Of a DNA stretch of 64,000 nt, positions 45,852 through 57,589 are shown piece by piece. This DNA is from Forficula auricularia (Eukaryota > Arthropoda > Insecta > Dermaptera > Forficulidae). Below the pieces are notes generated by a model that was not told the DNA's origin, ran no database searches, and saw nothing but the letters and a program-made list of their open reading frames with translations. A program made the translations under genes and the position numbers. The stretch's first letter is position 1. Each line of letters begins with the position of its first letter. The stretch spans positions 76,570 through 140,569 of the forward strand of contig JALMQS010000042.1 of assembly GCA_024734495.1 (NCBI GenBank), given 5' to 3'.

Positions 45852-47031
45852 AGGGTGTCCCAAAAGTCAAGGATCAAACGTGAACACGAGATAGGTGTGA
45901 GTTCAGGATTGTCCAAAATAAAAAATTTTTTTAATAAAACTCTCTTAGTTTTCGAGTTATGGGCATTTTTTGAAAACCGTGAAAATCGCTGCCCTGCTCT
46001 AAATAGTTGAATGCTGTGGCTACGAATTTTCATATTTTATAATTCTAATTTTTGTTACGGAATCCTGAATAATACTGCTATCGATCACAAAACAGAAAAT
46101 AACTAAGAGTATTATACTTTTTGAGAAAAAAAATATTTTTGTCAGATTCATGTGTCAAAAAATTTTAATCAGCTAACTTTGACTCTTGATATCTTAAAAA
46201 AAACTGTATCAAACAATAATGGCAAATTATCTAAAAAATTGACGCATTTAATCAAGATTTCAAAATGGTTTAAAACATTCCACTTTTTTAAAAAACAAAA
46301 AATAATATTTGCATTTTTATGCGAAAGGAACTAATTTCAAAACACAATTCGTAATTGGCCAAATGATAGAATTTAACATGAAAACTAATTTAATTTATTA
46401 AAATATTTTTATTCAATTAAAGTAAATGTTCAAAATAATAATTGTTTTTATATTCAATATCTATTAATATTTAAAATTACAAATTAAAATTAAAATTATT
46501 TGATATCTGTTTTCATGTTAAATTCTATCCTTTAGCCAATTACGAATTGTGTTTTGAAATTAGTTTCTTTCGCATAAAAATGCAAATATTATTTTTTGTT
46601 TTTTAAAAAGTGGAATGTTTTATACCATTTTGAAATCTTGATTAAATGCTTCAATTTTTTAGATAATTTGCCATTATTGTTTGATACAGTTTTTTTTAAG
46701 ATATCAAGAGTCAAAGTTAGCTGATTAAAATTTTTTGACACATGAATCTGACAAAAATATTTTTTTCTCAAAAAGTATAATACTCTTAGTTATTTTCTGT
46801 TTTGTGATCGATAGCAGTATTATTCAGGATCCCGTAACAAAAATTAGAATTATAAAATATGAAAATTCGTAGCCACAGCATTCAACTATTTAGAGCAGGG
46901 TAGCGATTTTCACGGTTTTTAAAAAATGCCCATAACTCGAAAACTAAGAGAGTTTTATTAAAAATTTTTTTATTTTGGACAATCTTGAACTCACCTATCT
47001 TGTGTTCACGTTTGATCCTGACTTTGGGACA

Positions 47032-47033
<2 letters not shown>
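45852..47033. mobile_element. Large fold-back element (CAGGGTGTCCCAAAAGTCA)
   Basis: The ends CAGGGTGTCCCAAAAGTCA and TGACTTTGGGACACCT are inverted. The arms are about 580 bp each and closely matched, meeting near 46440. The same short peptide frame (around NFNQLTLTLDILKK) is readable outward-in from both arms (46152 plus, 46771 minus) but looks like unselected AT-rich sequence. A TA microsatellite (47033-47071) abuts the right end. Confidence 0.8.
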
Positions 47034-47075
<42 letters not shown>

Positions 47076-47124
47076 ATAGACAAAAGGAGAGGAAAAAGAA
47101 ATTTTTAATCGACTTTAATGAATT

Positions 47125-47252
47125 AATAAAGTAAAGGGTGTGTAGTTCCACAGTGAATGAAATAAAACTCAAAGAGGTTTATACAAACTCAATATATTTC
47201 GGATTATTAGTCCATCATCAGGAGTTTACAGATTAAAACTAATAATATTTGA
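47125..47252 (-). repeat. Hammerhead-like repeat, family G, copy 2
   Basis: Nearly identical to 31075-31200. Core on the minus strand at about 47222-47188: CTGATGA, T, GGA/TCC, GAAATATATTG. Confidence 0.55.
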
Positions 47253-47760
47253 ACGTGTGATCCAGGCGCGGATAAAGGGCGATTGGAGCGATTGGGCCCA
47301 ATCGGGCCCCGCATTTGAAAGGGCCCCGCGTTACCATCAAAATTAACAAAAAAAAAATTCGAAATTTAAAGCAAATTGCTTTTGACGATAATGGATAAAT
47401 TATGAATTATTCAAATAATTAAAAATATATTTATTTTAAGTTCGCATTGCTGGATGAAATTTATTAATGTGTTAACTGATACTGTTGTATGTCTCTGAAA
47501 AGAGCATTAAAAAAGCTGCAAAATGACACCTGTTCCACCTCTCTAACTCAATTAAGACAGCTTTTAGAGCAGTTTCAAAATTGTTTGTTCGTGGTTTTTT
47601 TGCGATTTTTTGAAAACTTCACAAGGCCGTATAAAAAAACTATTCAAGATAAAAATTTGAAATTTTGGATTTTCATTCATATTAGCACAATATATCAGTG
47701 TACCAAATTTCAAGAAAATCTAAAGTAGTGAGGTAAAATTTTTATTTAAAGTGTGTTGAT

Positions 47761-48304
47761 TTGGCACGGAATGATTCTGTACCTAATTTCGACTGCATTA
47801 TTCAATACAAACGAAGTGATGTTCGAGCAAGTGGAGTAGCAATTTACAAAAATTTAAATGATAAAACAAATATTATTACTCCGAATATTGAAACAACCAT
47901 GTCGAATACTAATGATATAAACGTTAGACGGACAATTATTGGAGATATCTGTGCATGCACGTACAAAATGGACAATAACGTTGAAATAGTCATGGTAGTC
48001 ATTTATATTTCACCGAATTCTAAATTGGAAGACATAGAATTTTTCATTCATCGTGCACTTCTAGAATATTCTAAATAGGGTTCTCTTTGTTAACGTTGCA
48101 GATCCAAAATCAGATCGCTTAAAATTATTTCTATTGAATAAATTTGATTTAAAATTAAGCAATGACCTAGCAGCATCTACAACTAAATATGGAACCACCA
48201 TTGATGCAGTTTTTTCAAGATATTCACAAAATATTGAATCACAAATTTACGTGTCTTATTTCAGTTATCACAAACCTATAGTTTCTATGATACAAACACA
48301 ATAG
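47761..48304 (+). pseudogene. Endonuclease/exonuclease/phosphatase-domain remnant of a mobile element
   Basis: 47761-48078 encodes RASGVAIYKNL, then EIVMVVIYISPNSKLEDIEF, the strand-loop region of AP-endonuclease-like domains. After a frame change near 48080 come VNVADPKSDRLKLFL, STTKYGTTIDAVFSRY and VSYFSYHKPIVSM, which keep the final Asp and His regions of the fold. The Asn/Asp of the usual GDFN motif is damaged. Such domains occur in LINEs and in Helitron/Helentron-type elements; I cannot tell which. It is not functional. Confidence 0.65.
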
Positions 48305-48309
48305 ATCTC

Positions 48310-50240
48310 AATTGTTTACATATTTTTCAATACATATTCTGTAAATTTTTTATAATTTATTTATAAATTTATTATTTGCAAAGAATTCTATTTCCGACAT
48401 CTTCTTATTTCATTATTATAATTGATTTTTTTCTTTTATTCAATATTTTTTATTTTTATTATTTTATTATTTGTAATCAATGGACAATGCATATTAACGA
48501 CGAAGAAGCAAAGCTTCTACCTACAGTCCCACGACTGTCTGTATTTTATTATTATTATTAATTCTTTTATATTTAAAAACATAATTAGATTTCTAAGAAC
48601 CCTAAAAGTTTCTTTGCGGCCCTCTTAAACTTCACACTTTTTATTTTGGCACAAGTCACGCATTGAGTTTGACACCTCTATGACGTAAGTTTTACGACTT
48701 TCTGTCCTTGGGTTATCGTGTGTTTCTGAATTCAGACAGGCACATAGAAATTAAAAAAATCATGGTTTATTTTTCTACACGTTTCAAACATTTGTATATA
48801 CAATGAGCAAAAAAAAAAGAAAGTGGATTCAAAACTAGGACTAGAGAGCCCCTGACGCAGATGTTCCGAGTAATTGTTTTTAAACATTTATTTCTAATGC
48901 CCTTGGGTTCAAAATAAATCTCCAGATGTTATTCTGAATAGAAGCTCACATGAATGAACTAAGACTAAAAGTAGAGACTTTGAACTTAATTGCAATATTA
49001 GCGCCTGCCAGTAGGCAAGAGGTCAAACAGGGACAGGCGCGTAACTAGGGGTGAGTCCGGGTGAACACGACCTACACTAGAATACTTGGTGCGTAGTCTA
49101 AAATCCCAAAAATAACGCAGGTGAGATTTATATATGGAAGAAGTAAAATAGAGAATGGCTTAAAGTCTCTAGAGAATATTTTAAGTAAAGGGAAATCGGA
49201 ATTCAGACATACACACACAAATAATATGTAAATAAACAACTAGTGAAAATAAATAAATAAATCCATTTCATAATATAATAAACTGCAACGGATCGTTGCT
49301 AAACTTTATCCAGTCATTTGAAATATCAATATTTTTATTCCTTTATTATTAATCATATTTCACTGCCTATATGCGGCCTATGTTTAAAATAAAATAATAA
49401 AGAATTTTAAAAAGTACTATCTTACTCTAGAGTAAAGTACTTTAAAATTTAATTTTACTAAAAACTTTATTTAACCTTTTTGTGGTCCCCAAGGTACTTA
49501 ATTAGGATTTTAAATTTCATCAAAATTGGTTAAGTCATTTTCAAGATATTTAGAAAAAACTAAAAAAGTACCGAAATAAAGTACTAATATTTGTGGACCG
49601 ATATGTACCAAAAACTAATCGGCGCTTCATTTTGTTAAAATAATGGTAGGTTTTCAATTTCATTTAAATCGGCGCAACGGTGTGGAAAAAATCGTGGACG
49701 AAAAAAACGATAACATACATCCATCCATCCCCACAGCACTTCCAAAAAAATGGCACTTTTTGGCCTCTCGACGAGACCCCAGGTAATTTTTGGGAAAACC
49801 GTCACGTTCTAAAATTCAATCTAATTGAATACTTCAATGTGTGACCTTAATTGAGTCCATGGGTTCCGTAGTCTTTACCTGAGGACCCTTTGAAGTCGCA
49901 CTTGCCGCGAGACCGATTACAATACTTTCCCCATGCTTCGCATTGGATAAAGTAAAAATAAATAAATATAATACAAAATAAATTAGAAAATTAAGAATTA
50001 GACAAATTGATCAGCCGGGGTTCGACCTATAGGTTTGGGATTGATTGTGAGCCGTTTGAATATAGTTTAATAATTAAGCCAGGCCCAGTGTAGGATTTAG
50101 GTATAAGCTAAACAAGCTATAGCTTAGGGCCCTCAAAAAATTGTCCGAGTGAGCAATTGTCAAATATACTTAAATTTACTGCAGCATTAGTTGTCCCAAT
50201 GCCGCATGTTAGACATAGGCAAGCCTGGTCATAAGCAAGC
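48310..50240. other. Intergenic repeat debris, no gene seen
   Basis: It contains a T/A-rich low-complexity tract (48380-48560), a possible hAT end with TTTGACACCTCTATG (about 48670), and 49370-49965, a dispersed repeat with TGCTTCGCATTGGATAAAGT and GGGTCTCGTC-like sequence that recurs inverted at 63487-64000. Confidence 0.5.
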
Positions 50241-50249
50241 TTGGTCTCC

Positions 50250-50862
50250 TATTTAGATCTAGGCGCTATTATACTCCCAGTCATCTTCTTACACTGTATA
50301 AGGCTCAAATTCGTCCCTGTCTCGAATATGGCTCTCATCTGTGGAGAGGGGCCTCCAAGCATTCTCTTGCCACACTGGATGCAATTCAGAAGCGAGCAAT
50401 TAAACTAATAGGAGATCCGGCCCTAACTAACTCCCTCAACTCCCTGGCTCATCGAAGAAATGTTTCTGCCCTTTCCCTGTACTACAGATACTATCATGGT
50501 GTCTGTTCAGTGGAGCTGAAATCAATTATCCCCCCCTAAAGCCCTCTTTAAGAGAAACACGCGGTTTTCGAACGCTCAGCACCCGTTCGCTGTCAAATTG
50601 GATAACAATCGAACAAGCGCTTTCGCCAACTCTTTTATCCTTATAACCTCCAGAGACTGGAACTCGCTGCCAGCCACCGTCTTCCCCGCCACTTATAACC
50701 TTCAGCTGTTTAAGACCCGTATCCACAGTTACCTTCGAGCCCACCTACCCAGCCGATAAAAACCCTTCTTCTTCTCTTCACGATGGAGGGGCCAACCCGA
50801 GGCCTTTAGGGATGCACTTTTTTGGTGTAACTCTTTCTCTCATCATTATCATTAAAAAAGCC
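50250..50862 (+). pseudogene. Jockey/CR1-like LINE, 5'-truncated copy
   Basis: Translates in pieces to KAQIRPCLEYGSHLWRGA-like sequence, LDAIQKRAIKLIGDPALTN and the SRDWNSLPATVFPATY region. It has frameshifts (for example at the C-run near 50530) and ends in a short A-run at 50853. It is closely similar to the 18690-19290 copy. Confidence 0.85.
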
Positions 50863-50911
50863 TATGGTTCAGCGGAACATGATAGTCTGACACTTCAGGA
50901 TCTGTATAGGG

Positions 50912-51765
50912 CAGGGGTCGGGAACCTTTCGGAAACGAAGAGCCATTTCAACAAATAACGTACAAAAAATAAGATTTAAGGAGACATAATTTTAATTTTT
51001 TAGTTATTTCAGTATTTACAAACACATATTATATAGATTTTGTTTTTAGTGGGTACAAGAAATTTTATTAATGTAAATGTAATTACAATAATTTATTTTA
51101 ATATTAATTTCACATTCAATGCGATGTATTTTATTCGCCAATTTAGTCAAATTTGGAGTGTACTTGGTGAATTTTAGAAGCATTTCCGCTTTTAAACTTG
51201 CAACCGTTAGTCTGCTTCTATGTTTGTTTTAATCTAATTCATTCAAGAGAAAAATTGTTCACAAATGTATGTGGATCTAAATAAGTTCAAAATTCCAAAA
51301 GCTAATCTTGAATTTGAATAATTAGCTGGAAAAGAGTTCCAGCATTTAAAAATAATGACCTGTGGTGTTTCCTCCATAGTTGTCTCATTTTGCTTTAACA
51401 TTTATATAATATTTTCAACATGTGCTACCATTTCCTGAAGTTTTTGCATCCAGATACTTTTATTCTGAATCTCCATTTGTAGATCTGCAATAGATATCCC
51501 AGAAATAGTTTTGATGTCTATTAATTTTAAATCACACTTGAGCAGATGTGATACCTATAAATTTCATCATCTCCTGATCTTTTCTAAAATCATGAAATCT
51601 GTTTGAAAACGAAACTAAAATAAAATTAATCATTTCAGCGTTTTTTGCTAATCAATTTTTTCTTGATTTAAACTCAATCTATAATTTCTTAGATTTTTCA
51701 AAAATACAGTTGCTACAGCAGATTTTTGTTAAAAATTTGAAGAGCCACAGAGTTCCCAGTCTCTG
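50912..51765. mobile_element. hAT-like element (CAGGGGTCGGGAACC)
   Basis: The ends CAGGGGTCGGGAACC and GAGTTCCCAGTCTCTG are followed inward by GAAGAGCCA at both sides. A perfect 8-bp duplication GTATAGGG is present (50904-50911 and 51766-51773). No intact transposase frame. It ends six bases before the duplication of the next MITE. Confidence 0.85.
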
Positions 51766-51779
51766 GTATAGGGTAATAT

Positions 51780-52144
51780 CGAGGGGTGAACCGCGACCTA
51801 ATATGCTGTACACCAACTTCCACTTGTACTTCCAAATATTTCCAAGTACTTTCAAATATTTCCAAGTACTTACAAATATTTCCAAGTAATTCCAAATATT
51901 TCCAAGTAATTCCAAATATTTCCAAGTACTTTCAAATATTCCCAAGCACTTCCAAATATTTCCAAGTACTTTCAAATATTTCAAGTAGTTTCAAATATTC
52001 CCAAGCACTTCCAAATATCTCCAAGTACTTTCAAATATTTCCAAGTACTTTCAAATATTTCCAAGTACTTTCAAATATTTCCAAGTACTTCCAAAATACT
52101 TACAAAGAAGTGTACACCTACTTCCAATCACGGATCACCCCTCG
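51780..52144. mobile_element. MITE family C expanded into a 20-bp minisatellite
   Basis: The ends CGAGGGGTGAACCGCGACC and GATCACCCCTCG have flanks GGTAATAT and AGTAATAT (7 of 8). Between them, from about 51830 to 52100, runs a tandem repeat of about 20 bp (TTCCAAGTACTTTCAAATAT). The other copies of the family have no such array. The long open frames on both strands here are repeat artefacts. Confidence 0.85.
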
Positions 52145-52307
52145 AGTAATATTTAACGATCGAGTCCAATCAGGATTCATTAATGTAGAAGCAATTTTGA
52201 GATTGTTTCTTAGTATGATGATTGCAAATTGCTCTGGAGAAAGATCTTTTCTCAGCTGAAGTGGATAAAAAATGAATTTAGAATAACAATGACTAAAGAT
52301 AAACTAT

Positions 52308-52440
52308 GTTTTTTTTTTTTTTAATGATATTGATGTGAGAAGGAGATACACCAGAAGGTGGATCCCCTAAAGGCCAGTATGGGCTGGCCCCTCCATCGTG
52401 AAAAGAACAGAGCAGAAGGAAAAGAAGCCGGGATCACGAG
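52308..52440 (-). pseudogene. Short LINE 3' UTR fragment with poly(A)
   Basis: The T-run at 52311-52322, then GATGTGAGAAGGAGATACAC and CCCCTCCATCGTGAAAAGAA, match the 3' UTR of the Jockey/CR1-like LINE. Confidence 0.7.
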
Positions 52441-52587
52441 CCAATCTCAGAAACTTAGATACAATTCAATATCAATTTACTAAGGTTTTAGGGGCTTCGA
52501 GCAGTGGTAAATTCTCCGCGCGATAAATTCGGTTAAATTTATCTCCCACTTAATTTTTATTACCAGACCCTATACTTACAGAGAAAA

Positions 52588-52668
52588 TGTCTGGGTATAG
52601 CCGGGAATCGAACCCGAGACCTCCGGGTTGCCAGTCAGTTACTCTGACCATTAGACCACGGAGGTGGA
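52588..52668 (-). repeat. tRNA-derived SINE head
   Basis: The minus strand has an A box (TGGTCTAATGG) and a B box (GGGTTCGATTCCC) at tRNA spacing. The anticodon stem does not pair and the acceptor ends do not match, so a SINE head is likelier than a tRNA gene. Confidence 0.55.
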
Positions 52669-52894
52669 CAAATGTTCCCTCAGTCTCATGTTCATAGAAA
52701 AGTGACAAACTAGGCTGTTTATCATTTGATGATGTCATCAGTGACTTTGCTCTGGCGAAAGCAGGAAAGAAAATATTTTAGTTTAATATAATTCCTAAAT
52801 CCTTATAACATATTTCAAGAGATTAGATAATAAGCCTTTGTAAATTGTGCCTTTTAAAATAACTTTTGTTTCTTTTTACCACAGTTTGCATTTT

Positions 52895-53560
52895 ACTTTA
52901 CCATACAGGGTATGGTCAAGTATTGTAATCGTGCATGAAAAAAAGTGTTTTTTTATGCTTCTTTTTTTCGAAATATCTCAAAAATAGCAGAAACTATTTT
53001 GATAAAAAAAATTGGGCGAAACCATGGCATTTCGGTCTACAAAAAAGCCCTAATAATTGAACATAGAAAAAATTATATTTTTCGAGATAGTAACTGTTTT
53101 GTCTGTTATTCTGTTAGTCTGTGCGTTACCAAATTTTGTGGACGAGTTAGATCAAAAACTAGTGTGAATTTCAAAACCAAATTTCACACATAGTTTTGGT
53201 GCATTGAATTAAGAGCTGATTAGATTTTGGTGCATAGCTACCCAAAATTAAGGAGGTGGAGGGGGGTTAAAATTATAATATTTTCAAACTAAAAAAACAA
53301 GATAAATGAAATAAATGAACCAATAATAATGAAAATATTTTTTGCTAAAATTAGGGGAGGGGGGTCAAAAAATAAAAATCTAGGCCATTTGAACAAATTC
53401 AACCATATTTTGTATACATAATGGGTGGGCCCCCAGAACACTAAAAATGGAAAAACAAACCGCCCCAAATGGGGGGGGGGTCAAAAAATTAAAATCTAGA
53501 CCCTTGGACCAAACTCATCCAGAAGTGTATGGTAAAGTCAAGTGGATGGCCACATCAGAA
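52895..53560. repeat. Poly(C)-containing dispersed repeat, copy 3
   Basis: Inverted relative to 8815-9560. It includes CATGGCATTTCGGTCTACA, a G-run at 53470-53480 and CAGAACGTGTCAATTTATTA. Confidence 0.65.
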
Positions 53561-53839
53561 CGTGTCAATTTATTAAGTTTGTTATGAATAAAGATTTATT
53601 ATTTCACTATCTATATACCTACTTCTTAATTGTATTTCAGTTTAACCCTCTAGGTATCCGAAAATCATATTTGGCACTGAGATATAATATCTGGACTTAT
53701 ATCTCAAATAGCTTAGGGCCTTATCAAGTATAAATCCGGTCCTGGTCAGGCCACTATAGAGCCATGAAAATGAATAAAGAGGAGATTAAAGATTAAATAA
53801 AAATGAAATTCCAAATTCATATAGACATTAGCTTGAGCT

Positions 53840-53906
53840 ACGCTCTTATAAAAAGCATCGCGCCGGACATGTGAAGATCCCGAGTTCGAATCCCGGCTGA
53901 TCTTTT
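53840..53906 (+). repeat. tRNA-related fragment
   Basis: GAGTTCGAATCCCGGC is a B-box-like sequence, and GCTACGCTCTTATAAAAAGC lies upstream. No credible cloverleaf. Probably a SINE piece. Confidence 0.4.
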
Positions 53907-54557
53907 GTCTATAATAAAAAATATTTTCTTTATTCTCTTATTTAATTTGATTTATAATTGTCTTTTGACGTAGCCTCGTTGTAATTGCCCCAAGGGCAAA
54001 AAAAAATAAATAATTTCCCACCTTTAGGTTTGTGGTGATTGATTGGGAAGGGTTTGGATATATCTAATAAAAAATATACAAAAAAAATAAAAGTAAATAA
54101 ATATAATAGAAAATAATTAAAAGTAAATGAGTAAATATAATATAAAAGCATACATCAATCAGTTTATCCCTAAGTAAGCAAATCTAAAAATCATTCGTTT
54201 ATGATAAACGACCTTAATTTCAGAGCCTTCTCCAAATAATAGTACAGTCGGTTAAAATCACGCTTGGTGAGAGGGTTTAAGAGTTGTTCATTCCAGGGTT
54301 GTGGAGTCGGAGTTGGAGTCGGTAGGAATTTCTAGCTGGAGGAGTCGGAGTAGGGAAAAATGATTCTTTAAAAAATTATCGGAATCCCAGGGGTTCCATA
54401 CCTACTATATGGAAAAAGTTTTCTATTTGTTCTGTGTTGAAATGTGAAAATAAAATAATATGTAATAATGTAATAAAATGGTTATAGCTTGAAAATTTGC
54501 AAAATTATGTTCATAGAAATTCAATTTTAGATGATAATAATCTCTCTTAGTGACTAT

Positions 54558-54622
54558 AATTCTCGATTTGGTTCGGTTCGGTTTAACGCTTTGTTAAACC
54601 GAACCGAACCAAATCGAGAATC
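54558..54622. repeat. Perfect short palindrome
   Basis: The arms ATTCTCGATTTGGTTCGG...TTTAAC and their exact complement are separated by a 5-6 base loop. The internal half-site GGTTCGGTTCGG is itself duplicated. Confidence 0.85.
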
Positions 54623-54735
54623 ATAACGCAATAGAAATCAATGCAAAATATATATTTCCATGTTTTCTAATTTAATCGATTAAAAAAAAAAAAATCATAT
54701 TTTTTCTTTATTTTTCAAATACGAAGCGAATGCAT

Positions 54736-55547
54736 CAGTGGCGTGCGGTCCATGGATGCTGTGGATGCGGCACATCCATAAAATTTCATAAATATATAAG
54801 GTCAACATCAAAATTTCAGGAGGATCTTTAAATTTTCAAATTATTATCCGTTATTTCAAATATTTCTATAAAAAATAATTTTTGTTTTGAAAAGTATATA
54901 GGTTTCGAAATAAAATAAATTTTTTGCATAGTTTCAAGGCGGGGCAATTAAAATGAATGATTTTTCTGAAAAGGGTGCTGATAGAAGGTTTGAGGTGCCT
55001 GCCTGGTAGATATATCTTCCAGTCAAGCATGTCAATGACAAGTTCAGACGAGTTTTAGTAGAATAAAAATTGTTCTCGCTGAGAAACTATTAAAATAGTA
55101 ATAATACAAAAAAGGAATATATAAAGCTTATTCGAGAATCTTTGGACTAATCCATTTCTAAGAACTCTCAATATATAGGATCGGTGAAATAGACAAGTCA
55201 TAGCTTGCTTATATAGCAATAGAATTAGGAGAAATTTATTAAGATTTTCTTATAGGACAGGCTGATTCATTGTGCAAGATGGTCCATTTCCATCTGAGGG
55301 ACTCTGGAATTTAAGTCACAAGAATTAATTTCTGACTCTTACCCTCACTCAGACAAAGCAGTTGGAGCGAAGATCCCAAAATATATTTTTAAAAAATCTA
55401 ATGTTAAATTTGAAAAATAACGAAAATGATGCCGTATTCGATGAAATTTGCAAAAAACAAAAAGCGAAGATTAAAATAAAATTTCAAAAAATGAAGGGTT
55501 CTTTTTTGGAGAGCATCCTCTGGTTTAAAAGTCACCGCCCGCCACTG
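54736..55547. mobile_element. hAT-like element (CAGTGGCGTGCGGT)
   Basis: The ends CAGTGGCGTGCGGT and ACCGCCCGCCACTG have a perfect GAATGCAT duplication (54728-54735 and 55548-55555). A short frame at 55362 (MERRSQNIFLKNLMLN) may be a transposase relic but is not diagnostic. Confidence 0.85.
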
Positions 55548-55719
55548 GAATGCATATAGAAAATATTAAATTATCAGACAAGTTAAGCGACATGATTCAT
55601 GACTAATTTTTGGATGTGTGACCCACAAGGAAAAAATTCTAATAGTTAATAGACAATAGTATCTGACCGATTTTCGGTAACATCCCTTCAACGGCTAAAC
55701 GGGGTAGCTTCCCTTAATA

Positions 55720-56450
55720 AAATATTTATCATTAACGAATGGGGAACAATTTTAATTCATCAACTATAAACATGGAGGTGACTAGCATTAATTTAAAATT
55801 TCATAAAATAAATTATTTCTTCTTGATTCTAGGGCAATTGTAAATCACTAAGTATGAATATGAATTGAAATAAATTTCCCGATTAACCCATTCATTCCCT
55901 AATGGGAACAATTTTTAAATTACATAAAAATGTAGTTTCTAATAGATTCTAGAGCAATTTCAAATCATTAAGTATGAATATGGCCTGAAATACGTTTTAT
56001 GATCAACTCTTCATCCTCTAATTGGGCTGACTATCGTTAATTTAAAATCACTCAAAAAATGATTTCTACTAGATTTTAGAGCAATTCCAAATCAGTAAGT
56101 ATGAATTTAGCCCGAAATAAGTTTTCTGACGACCCTTAAACCCCTAAAGGGGGGTGACTAACCTTAATTTAAAATTTCGGTATAAAAATAATTTCTGCTA
56201 TATCCCAAGGCAATTCCAAATCACTAAGTGTAAATATATGACCTGAAATAAGTTTTGCTAAGCCTACCCTTAATTTAAAATTTCATTAAAGAAATGATTT
56301 CTACTAATTCTAGAGAAATTTCAAATCACTAAGTATCAATATGAAATAAGTTTTCTGATCAGCCACCCTTGATCCCCTAAAGGAGGTGACTACCTTTAAT
56401 TTAAAATTTCACTAAAAAAATGATTTCTACTAAATTCTAGCCAGGGCTGT
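55720..56450. repeat. Tandem array, about 117-129-bp unit, five to six copies
   Basis: The phrase CAAATCACTAAGTATGAATA and variants recur at 55845, 55962, 56091, 56218 and 56325. Each unit also has CCTTAATTTAAAATTTCA and ATGATTTCTACTA. Units are diverged, so the array is old. Confidence 0.8.
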
Positions 56451-57585
56451 GGAGTCGGAGTCGGGAAAAGTGTGTCGTTTCCGACTCCGGGATTTCTCTC
56501 TTTTTCTTTTCAACAGAACATTTTTGAAAAAATGCTTTTTCTTGGTATTAGACTCTCAGTTATATGAAATGGGGTATCAGGTAAATGAATAATAGATTTT
56601 TCCATATTAATTTTAGAAGAGGAGTATAAATACAAAAGATATTCAGAATTAAAAAATAAATCAATTTCTTGTTTTTCTGAATCCTCTGTTTTATCTATTT
56701 CGTATACCTAATTAATAGCTAATTAAATAAGATATGTTTAAAAACATGAACTTTTATCTTTTTTATTAACGAAAAAATCTCTTTTCTTTGTTTTCATAAT
56801 ATTCGTAGAGGGAAATATTGATAAACTTAATCTAGTTTTTAATTCTGAAATCTTTTGTATTTAGGTACACTTTTGTTTTGAATTGAGAGGATACCGCTAA
56901 ATGAAAATTTTAATATAGTATTTCCAGAAAAAATAAAGAAAAAAACATAAGTAGTACGGTACTTACACGGTACGGTAATTAAAAAAAAAATTACGATTGG
57001 CTGTCGAAAAAATATGAGTACTTGCCTGAGACTTACCTACTATGTGCTGTGGTAAGCCGCTAGGTAATAATGAGTGTAGTCCTTACTTCGGCCAGTATGT
57101 TGAGATAGATGCCATAGAACAACCTGGTAGACCGATCCATGTCTTAATTTTAAAAGAGGGAAAGATTTTTCTCCTTTATTAGTACTCCAAACTCTCCCAC
57201 CATGCATAATTTTAGCATTCTAGGATCAGATTTTTTATGAGCCAATCATTCGGCCTATATTTGGCTTTTGCTAACTTGGACAATATAAATAAACAATAGG
57301 AACATGAAAATTTGCGATTTCGTTAACTTTTGTAGTACTTATACACAAAGAAGTAAAAAATGTGCGAGTTGCTTAAAGAAAAGGGCACCCCAGTGCTCGA
57401 GGGATCGAAATTGGCTGGTACACTGGCGTGTCTCAAGATGCTCATTGGTGTTTTTGATTATTTTTTTTTTCAAAATATCTTATAAACAGTTAAGACAGTT
57501 TTAATGTAATAACAGTAATAATGGAGGAACTAAATTGAGCCAAAATATAATTAGTTTCTAAATAAATAAAAAACAACTAAATAAA
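56450..57585. other. Intergenic, GTGGAGTCGGAGTCGG repeat end and unique AT-rich DNA
   Basis: 56452-56500 carries the CAGGGCTGTGGAGTCGGAGT motif, also at 54296-54350 in direct orientation. No inverted partner was found. No gene is seen in the remainder; a 66-codon frame at 57304 has no recognisable features. Confidence 0.45.
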
Positions 57586-57589
57586 ACAC

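Noticed and set aside
46152..46771. Two similar 60-codon frames as genes
   Set aside because: They are the same sequence in the two arms of a fold-back element, Lys/Asn-rich as expected from AT-rich DNA, with no recognisable domain.
51679..52259. Long open frames on both strands with repeated Ser-Asn-Ile-Ser-Lys-Tyr or Lys-Tyr-Leu units
   Set aside because: They translate the 20-bp minisatellite; period and phase make all frames open. No start context or homology.
52588..52668. tRNA gene on the minus strand
   Set aside because: A and B boxes are good, but the anticodon stem and acceptor stem do not pair; a SINE head is more likely.
43631..56450. CRISPR-like arrays
   Set aside because: The tandem units are long, contiguous and without unique spacers, in a eukaryotic genome context.
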